In this document: piece by piece, positions 15,547-26,749 of the stretch
How positions within the stretch are numbered: the stretch's first letter is position 1
Layout of the letters: the number at the start of each line of letters is the position of its first letter
Assembly (NCBI GenBank): GCA_963716735.1
Contig: OY970321.1
Coordinates: 1,426,001-1,490,000, forward strand
DNA from: VRUE01 sp963716735
Lineage (GTDB): Bacteria > Actinomycetota > Thermoleophilia > Solirubrobacterales > 70-9
Reading direction: 5' to 3'
DNA length: 64,000 nucleotides
Translations under genes and position numbers: made by a program
The notes under the pieces: model-generated
What the model was told of the DNA's origin: nothing
The model's database searches: none
Seen by the model: the letters and a program-made list of their open reading frames with translations, nothing else

Positions 15547-15681
15547 CTACTCCGGCGGGTCCTCGTGGAAGAGCTGCCGGTAGAGGATCCCGGCGGCCCT
15601 GCTTGCCACGATGCTGGCCAGCGCGCCCACTCCAGCGAGCATGCCGCTCCAGACAAGTCGTTTGACCATCTCGTTATCCAT
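15547..15681 (-). CDS. 44-residue membrane protein
   Basis: A short frame from ATG 15681 to TAG 15547-15549 encodes MDNEMVKRLVWSGMLAGVGA followed by a continuation of one membrane helix and a charged RQLFHEDPPE tail. It is in line with and 11 bases before the holin-X-like gene, and its composition is that of a real membrane peptide, so I think it is the first gene of this cluster. It is reminiscent of the N-terminal helix of DUF4235 proteins but is shorter. Confidence 0.6.
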   Translation of the reverse strand: MDNEMVKRLVWSGMLAGVGALASIVASRAAGILYRQLFHEDPPE

Positions 15682-15697
15682 CGTCGCCCGACCTTAC

Positions 15698-16303
15698 CTA
15701 TCGAGGCTCGAGACCGTCGCAGATCGTCGCCGTGACAAGGGACTTTGCCTGCTCGAAATCGCTGTCGGCAGCGGGGATCAGCTCGAAGATCCAGCCCGAG
15801 AGCTGCTGCTCGATCGCGCCGTAGAAGGACATCGAGGCGAACGTCGGGTCGATGTCGCGGCGGAAGGCGCCCACCTGCTGGCCGTCGGCGACGATCTTGG
15901 CGATCGAGTCATAGGCGCGGCGAATCTCCGCCAGGTGAGTGCGACCGAAGGAGTTGGCCGCGCGGGTGACCTCGACGATGATCACCTTCATCAGCTCCGG
16001 GTCGTGGCGATAGGAGTCGACGATGAAGCCGGCGACGGCCTCGAGCTTGGCCCGCGGGGTCGCCTCGCTGCGGTCGGCCTCCTCGATCGCGGTCAGGAGC
16101 AGCGACCAGCGCTCGCTGAAGAGCTCGTTGAGCACCTCGTCCTTGGACTTGAAGTAGTGGTAGACGAGCCCGTAGGCGACCCCCGCCTCGTCGGCTATGT
16201 CGGCGACGCGGGTCGAGTGAAAGCCCTGGCGGGCGAAGACGCGGACCGCCGCATCGAGGATCTGGCGGCGCTTGTCGATGGCGGGAGCCTTGGAGCTGGC
16301 CAT
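15698..16303 (-). CDS. TetR-family transcriptional regulator
   Basis: A 201-residue TetR protein with a clear N-terminal HTH (ILDAAVRVFARQGFHSTRV, then AGVAYGLVYHYFKSKDEVL) and an all-helical ligand domain of the type seen in fatty-acid-degradation regulators. The ATG at 16303 overlaps the stop of the nitrilase gene by one base (TGATG), so the two are co-transcribed. A TetR-type palindrome lies upstream of the nitrilase gene at 17160-17173, consistent with autoregulation, and a similar site precedes an SDR gene at 37650. Confidence 0.88.
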   Translation of the reverse strand: MASSKAPAIDKRRQILDAAVRVFARQGFHSTRVADIADEAGVAYGLVYHYFKSKDEVLNELFSERWSLLLTAIEEADRSEATPRAKLEAVAGFIVDSYRHDPELMKVIIVEVTRAANSFGRTHLAEIRRAYDSIAKIVADGQQVGAFRRDIDPTFASMSFYGAIEQQLSGWIFELIPAADSDFEQAKSLVTATICDGLEPR

Positions 16304-17136
16304 CAGGCGTGAGCCTCCAGCAGCTGCGGCCAGCGGTAGACCTGAGGGCGACGATTGGCCAGCGAGGGCAGCTGCTCCCGGGTCCGTTCCTGGGCCCCCA
16401 GGTCGAGCTCGGCGGCGACGAAGCACTCCTCGTCAGGCGCGGTGGCGAGCACCAATCCCCAGGGGTCGACAATCGCGGAGTGCCCGTAGGAGCTGTAGTG
16501 GGGCGGCGCCTCGCCGACCTGGTTGGGGGCGATGACGAAGGCCTGGTTCTCGATCGCACGGGCGCGCAGCAGCACCTGCCAATGATCGCGGCCGGTGGCG
16601 GCGGTGAAGGCCGAGGGGACGGCGATCAGGCCCGCGCCGCGCACGGCAAGGATCCGGTAGAGCTCTGGGAAGCGCAGGTCGTAACAGATGGTCAGGCCGA
16701 GCTCGAGTCCGTCGACCGGCGCCGAGACGATCTCCTCGCCGGCCTGCTCGTACTCGGACTCTCGGTAGTCGACGCCGCCGGCTTCGACGTCGAACATGTG
16801 GAGCTTGCGGTAGGAGGCAACGTCGGTGCCGTCGGGGCCGATCAGGACCGAGGTGTTGAAAGCCTTGCCGCCCTCCTCCCCTCGCTCGGCGATGCTGCCG
16901 GCGAGCAGGTGGATACCCAGGTCCCGCGCCCAGAGACGAGCGGCGCCGAGGCTGGGACCGTCGAGGGCCTCGGCGCCCGCGGCCATCTCCTCGCCCGAGG
17001 CGAGCAGGTTCCACTTCTCCGGCAGGGCGACCAGCTCGGCCCCCTCGGCAGCCGCTGCGCGCACCAATCGCTCGGCGGCGGCCAGGTTCCGCGCCTTGTC
17101 ACCGTTCGAGTTGAGCTGCACCGCCGCTACACGCAC
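16303..17136 (-). CDS. Carbon-nitrogen hydrolase (Nit/omega-amidase-like)
   Basis: A 277-residue nitrilase-superfamily enzyme with the full Glu-Lys-Cys triad: E40 in ALPEKW, K111 in YRKLHMFD and C151 in ICYDLRFPE. The sequence is closest in style to Nit1/Nit2-type omega-amidases or deaminated-glutathione amidases; a nitrile is an unlikely substrate. The start is GTG 17136, seven bases after an AGAGGA ribosome site. It is the first gene of a two-gene operon with tetR. Confidence 0.87.
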   Translation of the reverse strand: MRVAAVQLNSNGDKARNLAAAERLVRAAAAEGAELVALPEKWNLLASGEEMAAGAEALDGPSLGAARLWARDLGIHLLAGSIAERGEEGGKAFNTSVLIGPDGTDVASYRKLHMFDVEAGGVDYRESEYEQAGEEIVSAPVDGLELGLTICYDLRFPELYRILAVRGAGLIAVPSAFTAATGRDHWQVLLRARAIENQAFVIAPNQVGEAPPHYSSYGHSAIVDPWGLVLATAPDEECFVAAELDLGAQERTREQLPSLANRRPQVYRWPQLLEAHA

Positions 17137-17159
17137 TTCGATTCCTCTCCCACGCTGGC

Positions 17160-17173
17160 TGACTGACCAGTCA
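17160..17173. promoter_or_regulatory. TetR-type operator
   Basis: TGACTG-AC-CAGTCA is a perfect palindrome with six-base arms. It lies 24 bases before the nitrilase start and just downstream of a minus-strand TATACT box (about 17192-17197). The nitrilase-tetR operon reads away from it and the cyclase gene starts 55 bases away on the other side. Confidence 0.6.
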
Positions 17174-17227
17174 ATCGGTTTCGGTGGGGCCAGTATAGGT
17201 GTCTTCGGGGCGTACGATTGGAGTTCT

Positions 17228-20269
<3,042 letters not shown>

Positions 20270-20271
20270 CC

Positions 20272-20311
20272 AGGTCTACGCTTTGCCCCTGTGAGGGCTT
20301 AACGTAGACCT
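20272..20311. terminator. Two-tier hairpin between convergent genes
   Basis: AGGTCTACG (20272-20280) and CGTAGACCT (20303-20311) are perfectly complementary, with an inner GCCC/GGGC pairing in the loop. It lies between the ends of the cyclase gene and the minus-strand SDR gene. No T-tract is present on either strand, so termination, if any, may be of the kind without a U-tail. Confidence 0.5.
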
Positions 20312-20317
20312 CGTCCC

Positions 20318-21163
20318 CTACATGCCGGTGGCGCGAGCGACCACCCAGTCGAGAAGGCGGTCGGGGAGAATCGTGGCGGCGAGCGCCTGACCGCGCGCGT
20401 CGGCACCGACGAGGTAACGAGTGCGGGGGCGACGGGCACTGAGCGCGTGCTCGATCTTGGCTGCGACCTTCTCAGGCGGGATACCGCGTGCGCCGGTTTT
20501 CCGCCCTACCTCGCGATAAGCGTCAACGGCCTTGCCATAGAGGTTGGCGTGGCCGTCGCGGGCGCGCTCGGCAAGCGTTTCGACTTCTTCGTCTCCCCGA
20601 TCCCAGATCGGCGTCGCAATCGAGCCGGGCTCGATGACTGCGACCTTGATTCCCCATGGGCGCAGCTCCTGGCGGAAGACGTCGCCGACCGCCTCGAGGC
20701 CGAACTTGGCCGCGTGGTAAGCGCCGAACATGGGGAAGGCCATCAGGCCACCGATTGAGGTGATGAAGACGATGCGGCCGCGCGCCGTGCGAATCGCCGG
20801 CAGCATCTCCTGCGTCACGGCCACGTGCGCCGTCAGATTGACACCGATCTGACGTTCGAAATCCTCGATCGGCAGCGTCTCGAGCGGGCCGGGAACGGCG
20901 ATGCCGGCGTTGTTGACCAGGCCGTCCAGGCCACCCTCCCCCACCTCGTCGCCAATCCGCTCAGCCGCGGCGGCGATCTGGCCGGCGTCGGTGACGTCGA
21001 GCATCAACGGCACAAGCCCCTTCGAGCCGGCGTCCCGCAACGACGCGGCATCCTCCTCTTTGCGAACCCCGCCGAAGACCCGCCAGCCCACCGCGTCCAG
21101 ATGCAGGGCAGTCGCGCGGCCGATGCCCGTGGAAGCCCCCGTTATCAGCACCGACTTCATCAT
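20318..21163 (-). CDS. Short-chain dehydrogenase/reductase (classical SDR)
   Basis: A 281-residue SDR with the cofactor loop TGASTGIG at residues 8-15, the NNAG motif and the catalytic Y-x3-K in YHAAK. The C-terminal part, with ARRPRTRYLVGADA, resembles SDRs acting on retinol, steroid or lipid substrates. Substrate and direction are unknown. It is divergent from an extended-SDR epimerase-like gene, and the two starts lie symmetrically around a palindromic bidirectional promoter. Confidence 0.87.
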   Translation of the reverse strand: MMKSVLITGASTGIGRATALHLDAVGWRVFGGVRKEEDAASLRDAGSKGLVPLMLDVTDAGQIAAAAERIGDEVGEGGLDGLVNNAGIAVPGPLETLPIEDFERQIGVNLTAHVAVTQEMLPAIRTARGRIVFITSIGGLMAFPMFGAYHAAKFGLEAVGDVFRQELRPWGIKVAVIEPGSIATPIWDRGDEEVETLAERARDGHANLYGKAVDAYREVGRKTGARGIPPEKVAAKIEHALSARRPRTRYLVGADARGQALAATILPDRLLDWVVARATGM

Positions 21164-21171
21164 CTGGGTCG

Positions 21172-21217
21172 ATATTGAAGCCTTTTATCCCCTATAGGGG
21201 GGACAAAGCTTCAATAT
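21172..21217. promoter_or_regulatory. Palindromic bidirectional promoter/operator
   Basis: ATATTGAAGC (21172-21181) and GCTTCAATAT (21208-21217) are a perfect inverted repeat around an inner palindrome CCCCTATAGGGG (21189-21200). Each outer arm carries CAATAT reading outward: the plus-strand copy ends seven bases before ATG 21225 and the minus-strand copy eight bases before ATG 21163. The arms therefore probably hold the -10 boxes of two divergent leaderless transcripts, with the inner palindrome as a candidate operator near both -35 regions. Confidence 0.65.
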
Positions 21218-21224
21218 GCGGCGG

Positions 21225-22208
21225 ATGGACGTGTTCGTTACCGGCGGATCTGGGTTCATCGGCGGCCGGTTGGTTGCGCGACTGGTCGGCGAAGGGCGCA
21301 CCGTGCGCGCGCTGGCCCGCTCCGACGCCTCCGCGAAGCGGGTCGCCGAGCTGGGTGCCGAGCCGGTCCGCGGCGACATCCTCGACCGCACCTCGCTCGC
21401 CTCGGCGACGGCCGGCGCCGCGGTCGCCTTCCACCTAGCCGCCCATCTCGGCGAGTGGGGGCCGTGGGAGGATTTCGAGCGGGGCAACGTCGAAGGCACG
21501 CGCAACGTGCTCGCGGCCTGCGCCGATGCTGGCGTACGGCGCTTCGTCCACTGCGGAACCGAGGCGGCGCTGATGGCCGGCGAGCCGCTGGTGCACGTCG
21601 ACGAGACGGCGCCGCTGCGACCCGACTCGAGGGCGCCATATCCGGCGACCAAGGCGCAGGCGGAGCAGGTGGTGCTCGGCGCCAACCGCGACGGCTTCGA
21701 GACGGTCGCCGTGCGGCCGCGCTTCGTCTGGGGCAAGGGCGACACGACCCTGTTGCCGGCGATGATCGAGACGGTCGAGGCTGGCAAATGGGCCTGGGTC
21801 GGGGGTGGCCGCAACGTCACCGACACCGCCCACGTCGACAACGTCGTCGAGGGGCTCCTGCTGGCGGCGGAGAAGGGGCGGCCGGGTGAGTCCTATTTCA
21901 TCACCGACGGGAAGCGGGTCACCTTCCGCGAGTTCGTCACCGCGATGCTGGAGACCCAAGGGGTCGAGCCGCCGGATCGCAGCCTGCCCCTCTGGACGGC
22001 TACCCCGATGGCGCGCATCTGCGAGGCGGCCTGGAAGGTCCTCCCCCTCAAGGGCGACCCGCCGATGACCACCTTCCGCTCCTGGCTGTTGACCCAGGAG
22101 TGCACGATCGAGATCGGCAAGGCGCGCGAGGAGCTCAGCTACACCCCGATCGTCACCCACGAACAGGGCCTCGCCGAGCTACGGGCGGCTGGCGCGGTGA
22201 CGCTCTAG
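21225..22208 (+). CDS. NAD-dependent epimerase/dehydratase (extended SDR, 3-beta-HSD-like)
   Basis: A 327-residue extended SDR starting MDVFVTGGSGFIGGRL, with the TGGSGFIG nucleotide loop, the catalytic YPATK (Y-x3-K) and the HVDNVVEGLLLAAEK block typical of 3-beta-hydroxysteroid dehydrogenase/isomerase-like proteins. The ATG at 21225 is chosen because of the CAATAT box; the in-frame ATG at 21216 lies inside the palindrome. Its last 30 bases overlap the convergent MerR gene. Confidence 0.86.
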   Translation: MDVFVTGGSGFIGGRLVARLVGEGRTVRALARSDASAKRVAELGAEPVRGDILDRTSLASATAGAAVAFHLAAHLGEWGPWEDFERGNVEGTRNVLAACADAGVRRFVHCGTEAALMAGEPLVHVDETAPLRPDSRAPYPATKAQAEQVVLGANRDGFETVAVRPRFVWGKGDTTLLPAMIETVEAGKWAWVGGGRNVTDTAHVDNVVEGLLLAAEKGRPGESYFITDGKRVTFREFVTAMLETQGVEPPDRSLPLWTATPMARICEAAWKVLPLKGDPPMTTFRSWLLTQECTIEIGKAREELSYTPIVTHEQGLAELRAAGAVTL

Positions 22209-22898
22209 CTCGGCCACCAGCAGCTTGGTGTGGAGGGCGGCGATCAGGTCCTGCAGGGGCTGGGAGCCCGATTCGAGCATCTCGACAACGCGCTCGGGTG
22301 CGACCTCGCCGGCGAGGCGGTCCATGACCATCTCGACCTCCTGGCTGACCAGCTCTTCGAGCGCGGTCTTGTAGCGCAGGGTGTCGTAGACGGTGAAACC
22401 GATCTGCTCGTCGTAGCCGCCCGCGCGAAAGCGACCGATCGCCTCGATGATCTTGATGTCGGAGGGGGAGTAACCGCGGCTGTTGGGGCTGAGGACCTCG
22501 ATCTGCTCGAGCCGGTCGAGGACGTCCTTGGGGACGCCGTAGCGCTCGCGCACCTCGGCGGCGCTGGTGCGGGTGCGCTCTCCGCCCAGGGCTCGCTCGA
22601 GGATCCGATCCTCCAGCTCGACCAGCGCGCGAGCCCGCTCAGGGTCCTCGTCGAGGACCGACTTGATCGCCTTCAACGGCATGAAGCGCTCCTCCTGCAG
22701 CTGCTTGATCAGCTTGATCCGGTCGACGAACTCCGGCGAGTAGTAGGCCATGTTGCGGCTCGTCTTGACCGGCTCGGGCAGCAGGCCCTCGCGCAGGTAG
22801 TGCTTGATCGTCGGTACCGGGACGCCGGAGGCCTCGGCCAGCTCGCCGATCTTGAGCAGGCCGCCCTCCGAGGTCGCGGTCTCGGGTCTCGCCGCCAT
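22179..22898 (-). CDS. MerR-family transcriptional regulator
   Basis: A 239-residue regulator with the MerR winged helix (LLKIGELAEASGVPVPTIKH, then YLREGLLPEPVK and NMAYYSPE) at residues 14-80, followed by a long helical region. The C-terminal half looks like a second, degenerate DNA-binding or effector region (RYGVPKDVLDRLEQIEVLSPNSRGYS resembles another HTH). It is the last gene of the acyl-CoA catabolic cluster, five bases after the CoA-transferase, and may regulate it. Confidence 0.85.
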   Translation of the reverse strand: MAARPETATSEGGLLKIGELAEASGVPVPTIKHYLREGLLPEPVKTSRNMAYYSPEFVDRIKLIKQLQEERFMPLKAIKSVLDEDPERARALVELEDRILERALGGERTRTSAAEVRERYGVPKDVLDRLEQIEVLSPNSRGYSPSDIKIIEAIGRFRAGGYDEQIGFTVYDTLRYKTALEELVSQEVEMVMDRLAGEVAPERVVEMLESGSQPLQDLIAALHTKLLVAELERHRASRP

Positions 22899-22903
22899 CG
22901 CAG

Positions 22904-24139
22904 CTACGCCCTGAAGGTCGTTGCCGCGTCGGCGCCGGGGCCGGCGGCGGCGCCGGACTCTTTCATCGCCGCGATCTCATCGACCGAGTAGCCGGCTTCA
23001 CCCAGCACCTCGTCGGTGTGCTCGCCGAAGGCCGGTGCCGGCCGGGTCGGATCGCCCGGCGTGCGGCTCATCTTCACGGGGACCCCGAGCTGGCGCACGG
23101 TGCCGAGGCCAGGCTGCTCGATCGCGGTCACCATGCCCCGCGCGCTGACCAGCTCGGACTCGAGCGCCTCGCCGACGCCGAGGACCGGCTCGATGCAGCA
23201 GTCGTGCTCGTCGTTGAAGGCGAGCCACTCGTCGCGCGTGCGGGCGCGGAAGACCTCGGCGACCGCGCGCCAGGCGTCTGAGCCGGGCGCCTCGAACTGC
23301 ATCTCGACCAGGTCGGGCCGCTCGACCCCGGTGCAGAAGGCAGCCCAGAACTTCGGCTCCAGGGCACCGCAGGTGACCCAGCCGTCGGCGACCTCGTAGG
23401 GCAGGTAGCAGAGCAACCCGCCGGCGAGCTGCTGCTCACCGCGCCGCGGCTCCTCGCCGTCGCAGAAGTAGCGGCCGGCGACCATCGCCAGCCATGAGAG
23501 CGCGCCGTCGGCCATCGAGACGTCAACCATCTGCCCCTCGCCGGAGCGCCGGCGCTCGTGCAGCGCGGCCATCACGCCGAAGGCGGCCATCAGGGCGCCA
23601 CCGCCGAGGTCGGCGATCTGGCCGCCCGACTGCACCGGCGGGCCGTCCTTGGCACCGGTCAGGCCGAGCAGCCCGACCAGGCCGAGGTAGTTCATGTCGT
23701 GCCCAGCGCGCTGCGCGTAGGGGCCGTCCTGGCCGTAGCCGGTGATCGCGCAGAAGACGATCGCCGGGTTGGCCTCGCGCATGCGCTCGTAGCCGACGCC
23801 GAGCCGGTCGAGGACGCCAGGCCGGAAGCCGTCGAGGACGACGTCGTGTCGCTCGACCAGGCGCAGCAGCGCTTCGCGCCCCGCCTCGCTCTTCAGGTCG
23901 AGGCGGACCGAGCGCTTGCCGCGGTTGAGCGAGAGGTAGAGCGAGGAGCGGGTGCCCAGCTCCTGCTGCTCGTCCGAGCCGTAGTAGGGCGGCGCCCAGC
24001 GGATGTAGTCGCCCATGCCGGTGTCCTCGACCTTCAGCACCTCGGCGCCGAGGTCGGCCAGCAACAGCGAGCAGAAGCCGCCCGGGAGGAGTCGCGTCAG
24101 GTCGAGGACCTTGACGTCGCTAAGCGGCAGATCGCTCAC
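22904..24139 (-). CDS. Family III CoA-transferase (CaiB/BaiF type)
   Basis: A 411-residue enzyme of the CaiB/BaiF family, which includes CoA-transferases and alpha-methylacyl-CoA racemase. The catalytic aspartate is D148 in AGHDMNYLG, and the N-terminal VLDLTRLLPGGFCSLLLADLG block is the family signature. Substrate unknown; the neighbours handle acyl-CoA and beta-keto acids. The GTG at 24139 lies inside the 3' end of the BKACE gene (20-bp overlap), so the pair is translationally linked. Confidence 0.88.
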   Translation of the reverse strand: MSDLPLSDVKVLDLTRLLPGGFCSLLLADLGAEVLKVEDTGMGDYIRWAPPYYGSDEQQELGTRSSLYLSLNRGKRSVRLDLKSEAGREALLRLVERHDVVLDGFRPGVLDRLGVGYERMREANPAIVFCAITGYGQDGPYAQRAGHDMNYLGLVGLLGLTGAKDGPPVQSGGQIADLGGGALMAAFGVMAALHERRRSGEGQMVDVSMADGALSWLAMVAGRYFCDGEEPRRGEQQLAGGLLCYLPYEVADGWVTCGALEPKFWAAFCTGVERPDLVEMQFEAPGSDAWRAVAEVFRARTRDEWLAFNDEHDCCIEPVLGVGEALESELVSARGMVTAIEQPGLGTVRQLGVPVKMSRTPGDPTRPAPAFGEHTDEVLGEAGYSVDEIAAMKESGAAAGPGADAATTFRA

Positions 24140-25016
24140 GCTTGGGGACCCCCAGCAGCTCGCGAGCCTCGGCAACGCTGGCGGCGCGGCGGCCGACGTC
24201 CTCGGCCATCTGGCGCGCCTTGGCGATCAGTTCGCCGTTCGACTTGGTCATCTCGCCGTTCGGCAGATAGAGGTTGTCCTCGACCCCGGCGCGGACGTTG
24301 CCGCCCAGCACCAGCGAGGCGTCGAGCAGCTTCCACTGGTCGCGGGAGATGCCGATCACCTGCCACTGGTTCTCGCCCTCCGCGCCACCCGGGACCTGGT
24401 CGGCCATGAAGCCGACGTTGCGCGGGGTCGGGCGGATGCCGCCGTTCACTCCCATGACCAGCGAGATCTGCAGCGGCGTCCGCTCCAGCAGGCCCATGTC
24501 GATCAGCGGATCGAGGTTGGCGACGTGGCCGGCGTCGAAGCACTCGTGCTCGGGCTTGATCCCCAGGTCCCGCATCGCCGTGAGGAACTCGATGATCGTG
24601 TCGAAGCTGTTCTCGAAGACCGCCTTGAAGACGAAGTCCTTGCGCCGCGAGGAGTACTTGGCGTAGTTCATCGAGCTCATGTTGAGCGCGGCGACGTCGG
24701 GCTTGCACTCGCGCAGGTACTCGATCCGCTTCTCGATCGGAATGCCGATCGCGCCGGTCGAGTAGTTGATGATCACGTCGCCGACCTCGGCCAGGATCGC
24801 TTCGGTTATCGCCTTGAAGTCCTCGACCTCGTACGAAGGCGTGCCGTCGGGCTTGCGGGCGTGGATGTGGATCTGCGAGGCGCCCTCGTCGACCGCACGC
24901 CGCGCCTCCGCCGCGTACTCCTCCGGCGTGTAAGGGATCGCGGGGCACTGGTCGCGGTTGGCGATCACGCCCGAGATGGAACAGCTGATGACTACTGGAT
25001 CGTTAAACGAACTCAT
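24120..25016 (-). CDS. BKACE-family beta-keto acid cleavage enzyme (DUF849)
   Basis: A 298-residue TIM-barrel enzyme of the family that cleaves beta-keto acids with acetyl-CoA, such as 3-keto-5-aminohexanoate. The zinc-binding motif IHIHAR is near residue 50 and the second ligand region is AGHVANLDPL. Many specificities exist in the family, so the substrate is not assigned. The ATG at 25016 has an ideal GGAGGT ribosome site four bases upstream; the longer frame to 25043 has none. Confidence 0.88.
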   Translation of the reverse strand: MSSFNDPVVISCSISGVIANRDQCPAIPYTPEEYAAEARRAVDEGASQIHIHARKPDGTPSYEVEDFKAITEAILAEVGDVIINYSTGAIGIPIEKRIEYLRECKPDVAALNMSSMNYAKYSSRRKDFVFKAVFENSFDTIIEFLTAMRDLGIKPEHECFDAGHVANLDPLIDMGLLERTPLQISLVMGVNGGIRPTPRNVGFMADQVPGGAEGENQWQVIGISRDQWKLLDASLVLGGNVRAGVEDNLYLPNGEMTKSNGELIAKARQMAEDVGRRAASVAEARELLGVPKRERSAA

Positions 25017-25079
25017 TGCTACCTCCCAGGGCGCGAAAACCAAGCAGGTCGGTGGACGCAGGGAGTGAGGGGAGGGGAG

Positions 25080-25147
25080 CGCACTTTCGTGCGTGACCCG
25101 ATCCCGAACGACTGAGGACGCCGAGATGCGCCGGTTTGCAGCGTCCT
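25080..25147. terminator. Two hairpins between pccB-like and BKACE genes
   Basis: The 135-bp gap holds CGCAC-TTTC-GTGCG (25080-25093) and AGGACGC ... GCGTCCT (25115-25121 and 25141-25147). They may end or pause the carboxyltransferase transcript before the BKACE gene; there is no T-tract. Confidence 0.4.
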
Positions 25148-25151
25148 GGGC

Positions 25152-26747
25152 TCATACGGGCATCACCCCATGCCGTTTCTTCGGCTTCGTCACGTGTTTG
25201 TTCTTCGCCATGCGCAGCGCCTTGACGATCGTCGGGCGGGTCTCGCGCGGGTCGATGATGTCGTCGATCACCGCGTTGCCGGCGGCGATGTAGGGGTCGA
25301 TCTGCTCGCGGACCGCGTTCAGCATCGCCTCGCGGGTCGCGTCCGGATCGTCAGAGGCCTCGATCGCCGAGCGACCGATGATGTTGACCGCGCCCTCGGC
25401 GCCCATGACCGAGATCTCGGCGCCGGGCCAGGCGACGATCAGGTCGGGCTCATACGCCTTGCCGCACATCACGTAGTAGCCGGCGCCGTAGGCCTTGCGC
25501 ACGATCACCGTCACCTTCGGCACCGTGGCGCGGCTGACCGCGTAGAGCATCTTCGCCCCGTGGCGGATGATCCCGGCGTGCTCGACTTTGGCGCCGACCA
25601 TGAAGCCGGGCACGTCTTGGAGGAAGACGAGCGGGATGTTGAAGGCGTCGCAGAGATTGATGAAGCGCGCCGCCTTGTCGGCTGAGTCGTTGTCGAGGAT
25701 GCCGGCCAGCTGCTTGGGCTGGTTGGCGACGATCCCGACCGGCTGACCGCCGAAACGGGCGAAGCAGGTGATCAGCGTCTTGGCGAACTTTGGCTTGATG
25801 TCGAACCACTCGCCGTCGTCGACGATCTCGGCGATCACGTCGTACATGTCGTACGGCTGCCGGGAGGAATCGGGGACGATCTCCATCAGCTTCTCCGACA
25901 TCCGGTCGTCGGGGTCACTCGTCGGCACGATCGGTGGTTTCTGCTCGCAGTCGGAGGGAAAGTAGGAGAGGTACTGCTTGACCTTGGCGATGCATTCCTC
26001 GTCGTCCTTGACCTCGAGGTCCCCCACTCCCGATTTGCGGCAATGGACCTTGGCTCCACCGAGCTCCTCCATCGTGATGTCCTCGCCGGTGACAGCTTTG
26101 GTCAGGTGCGGGCCGGCGAGCGCCATCGCGCCCTGGCCGGAGACCATCGGCACGAAGTCCGAGAGCGCCGGGATGTAGGCCGTGCCGGCGGCGCAGGGAC
26201 CCATCATCGCCGCGACCATCGGGATCACGCCCGACATTTCGACCTCCTCGCGGAAGAGGTGGCCGGAGCCGGCGAAGAGCGAGCCCGCCGCCTCCTGGAT
26301 GCGGGCGCCGGCCGAGTCGAGCAGCCAGATGAAGGGCATCCGCTTGGAGAGCGCCATCTCACGCAGGCGGGTCACCTTGAGCTCACCCGTCATCCCCATC
26401 GAGCCAGCCATCACGGTGAAGTCGTAGGCGGCGATGCAGGTGGGGCGGCCATCGACGTCGCCCCAACCGGTGATCACTCCGTCGGCGGGAGCCTCTTTGC
26501 CGTCCATCGCCCGCTGGGCGAAGTGCGGGCGGCCGTGGATTCCCATCTCGACGAAGGTGCCCTCGTCAACGAGGAGGTCGAGGCGCTCACGTGCGGTCAG
26601 CTTGCCGCGCTCGTGCTGCTTGGCGATCTTCTCCTCGCCGCCGCCGAGCTTGGCCTTCTCACGGCGCTCGCGCAGCTGCTCGGTCAGGTCCTCCAGCGGG
26701 GCGGTCCCCGGGAGGAGGTTCTTCGCCTCTTGATCGGTGCTTGCCAC
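25152..26747 (-). CDS. Acyl-CoA carboxylase, carboxyltransferase (beta) subunit
   Basis: A 531-residue protein of the propionyl-/methylcrotonyl-CoA carboxylase beta family. It has two crotonase-like halves: the first carries LLDSAGARIQE and the second has FLQDVPGFMVG and AYGAGYYVM, where acyl-CoA and biotin bind. The partner biotin carboxylase is not in the window; a small biotinyl carrier is encoded at 45444 but far away. The start is GTG 26747, three bases after the enoyl-CoA hydratase stop; ATG 26765 in the same frame is an alternative. Substrate specificity (propionyl-, methylcrotonyl-, geranyl-CoA) is not resolved. Confidence 0.87.
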   Translation of the reverse strand: MASTDQEAKNLLPGTAPLEDLTEQLRERREKAKLGGGEEKIAKQHERGKLTARERLDLLVDEGTFVEMGIHGRPHFAQRAMDGKEAPADGVITGWGDVDGRPTCIAAYDFTVMAGSMGMTGELKVTRLREMALSKRMPFIWLLDSAGARIQEAAGSLFAGSGHLFREEVEMSGVIPMVAAMMGPCAAGTAYIPALSDFVPMVSGQGAMALAGPHLTKAVTGEDITMEELGGAKVHCRKSGVGDLEVKDDEECIAKVKQYLSYFPSDCEQKPPIVPTSDPDDRMSEKLMEIVPDSSRQPYDMYDVIAEIVDDGEWFDIKPKFAKTLITCFARFGGQPVGIVANQPKQLAGILDNDSADKAARFINLCDAFNIPLVFLQDVPGFMVGAKVEHAGIIRHGAKMLYAVSRATVPKVTVIVRKAYGAGYYVMCGKAYEPDLIVAWPGAEISVMGAEGAVNIIGRSAIEASDDPDATREAMLNAVREQIDPYIAAGNAVIDDIIDPRETRPTIVKALRMAKNKHVTKPKKRHGVMPV

Positions 26748-26749
26748 TC

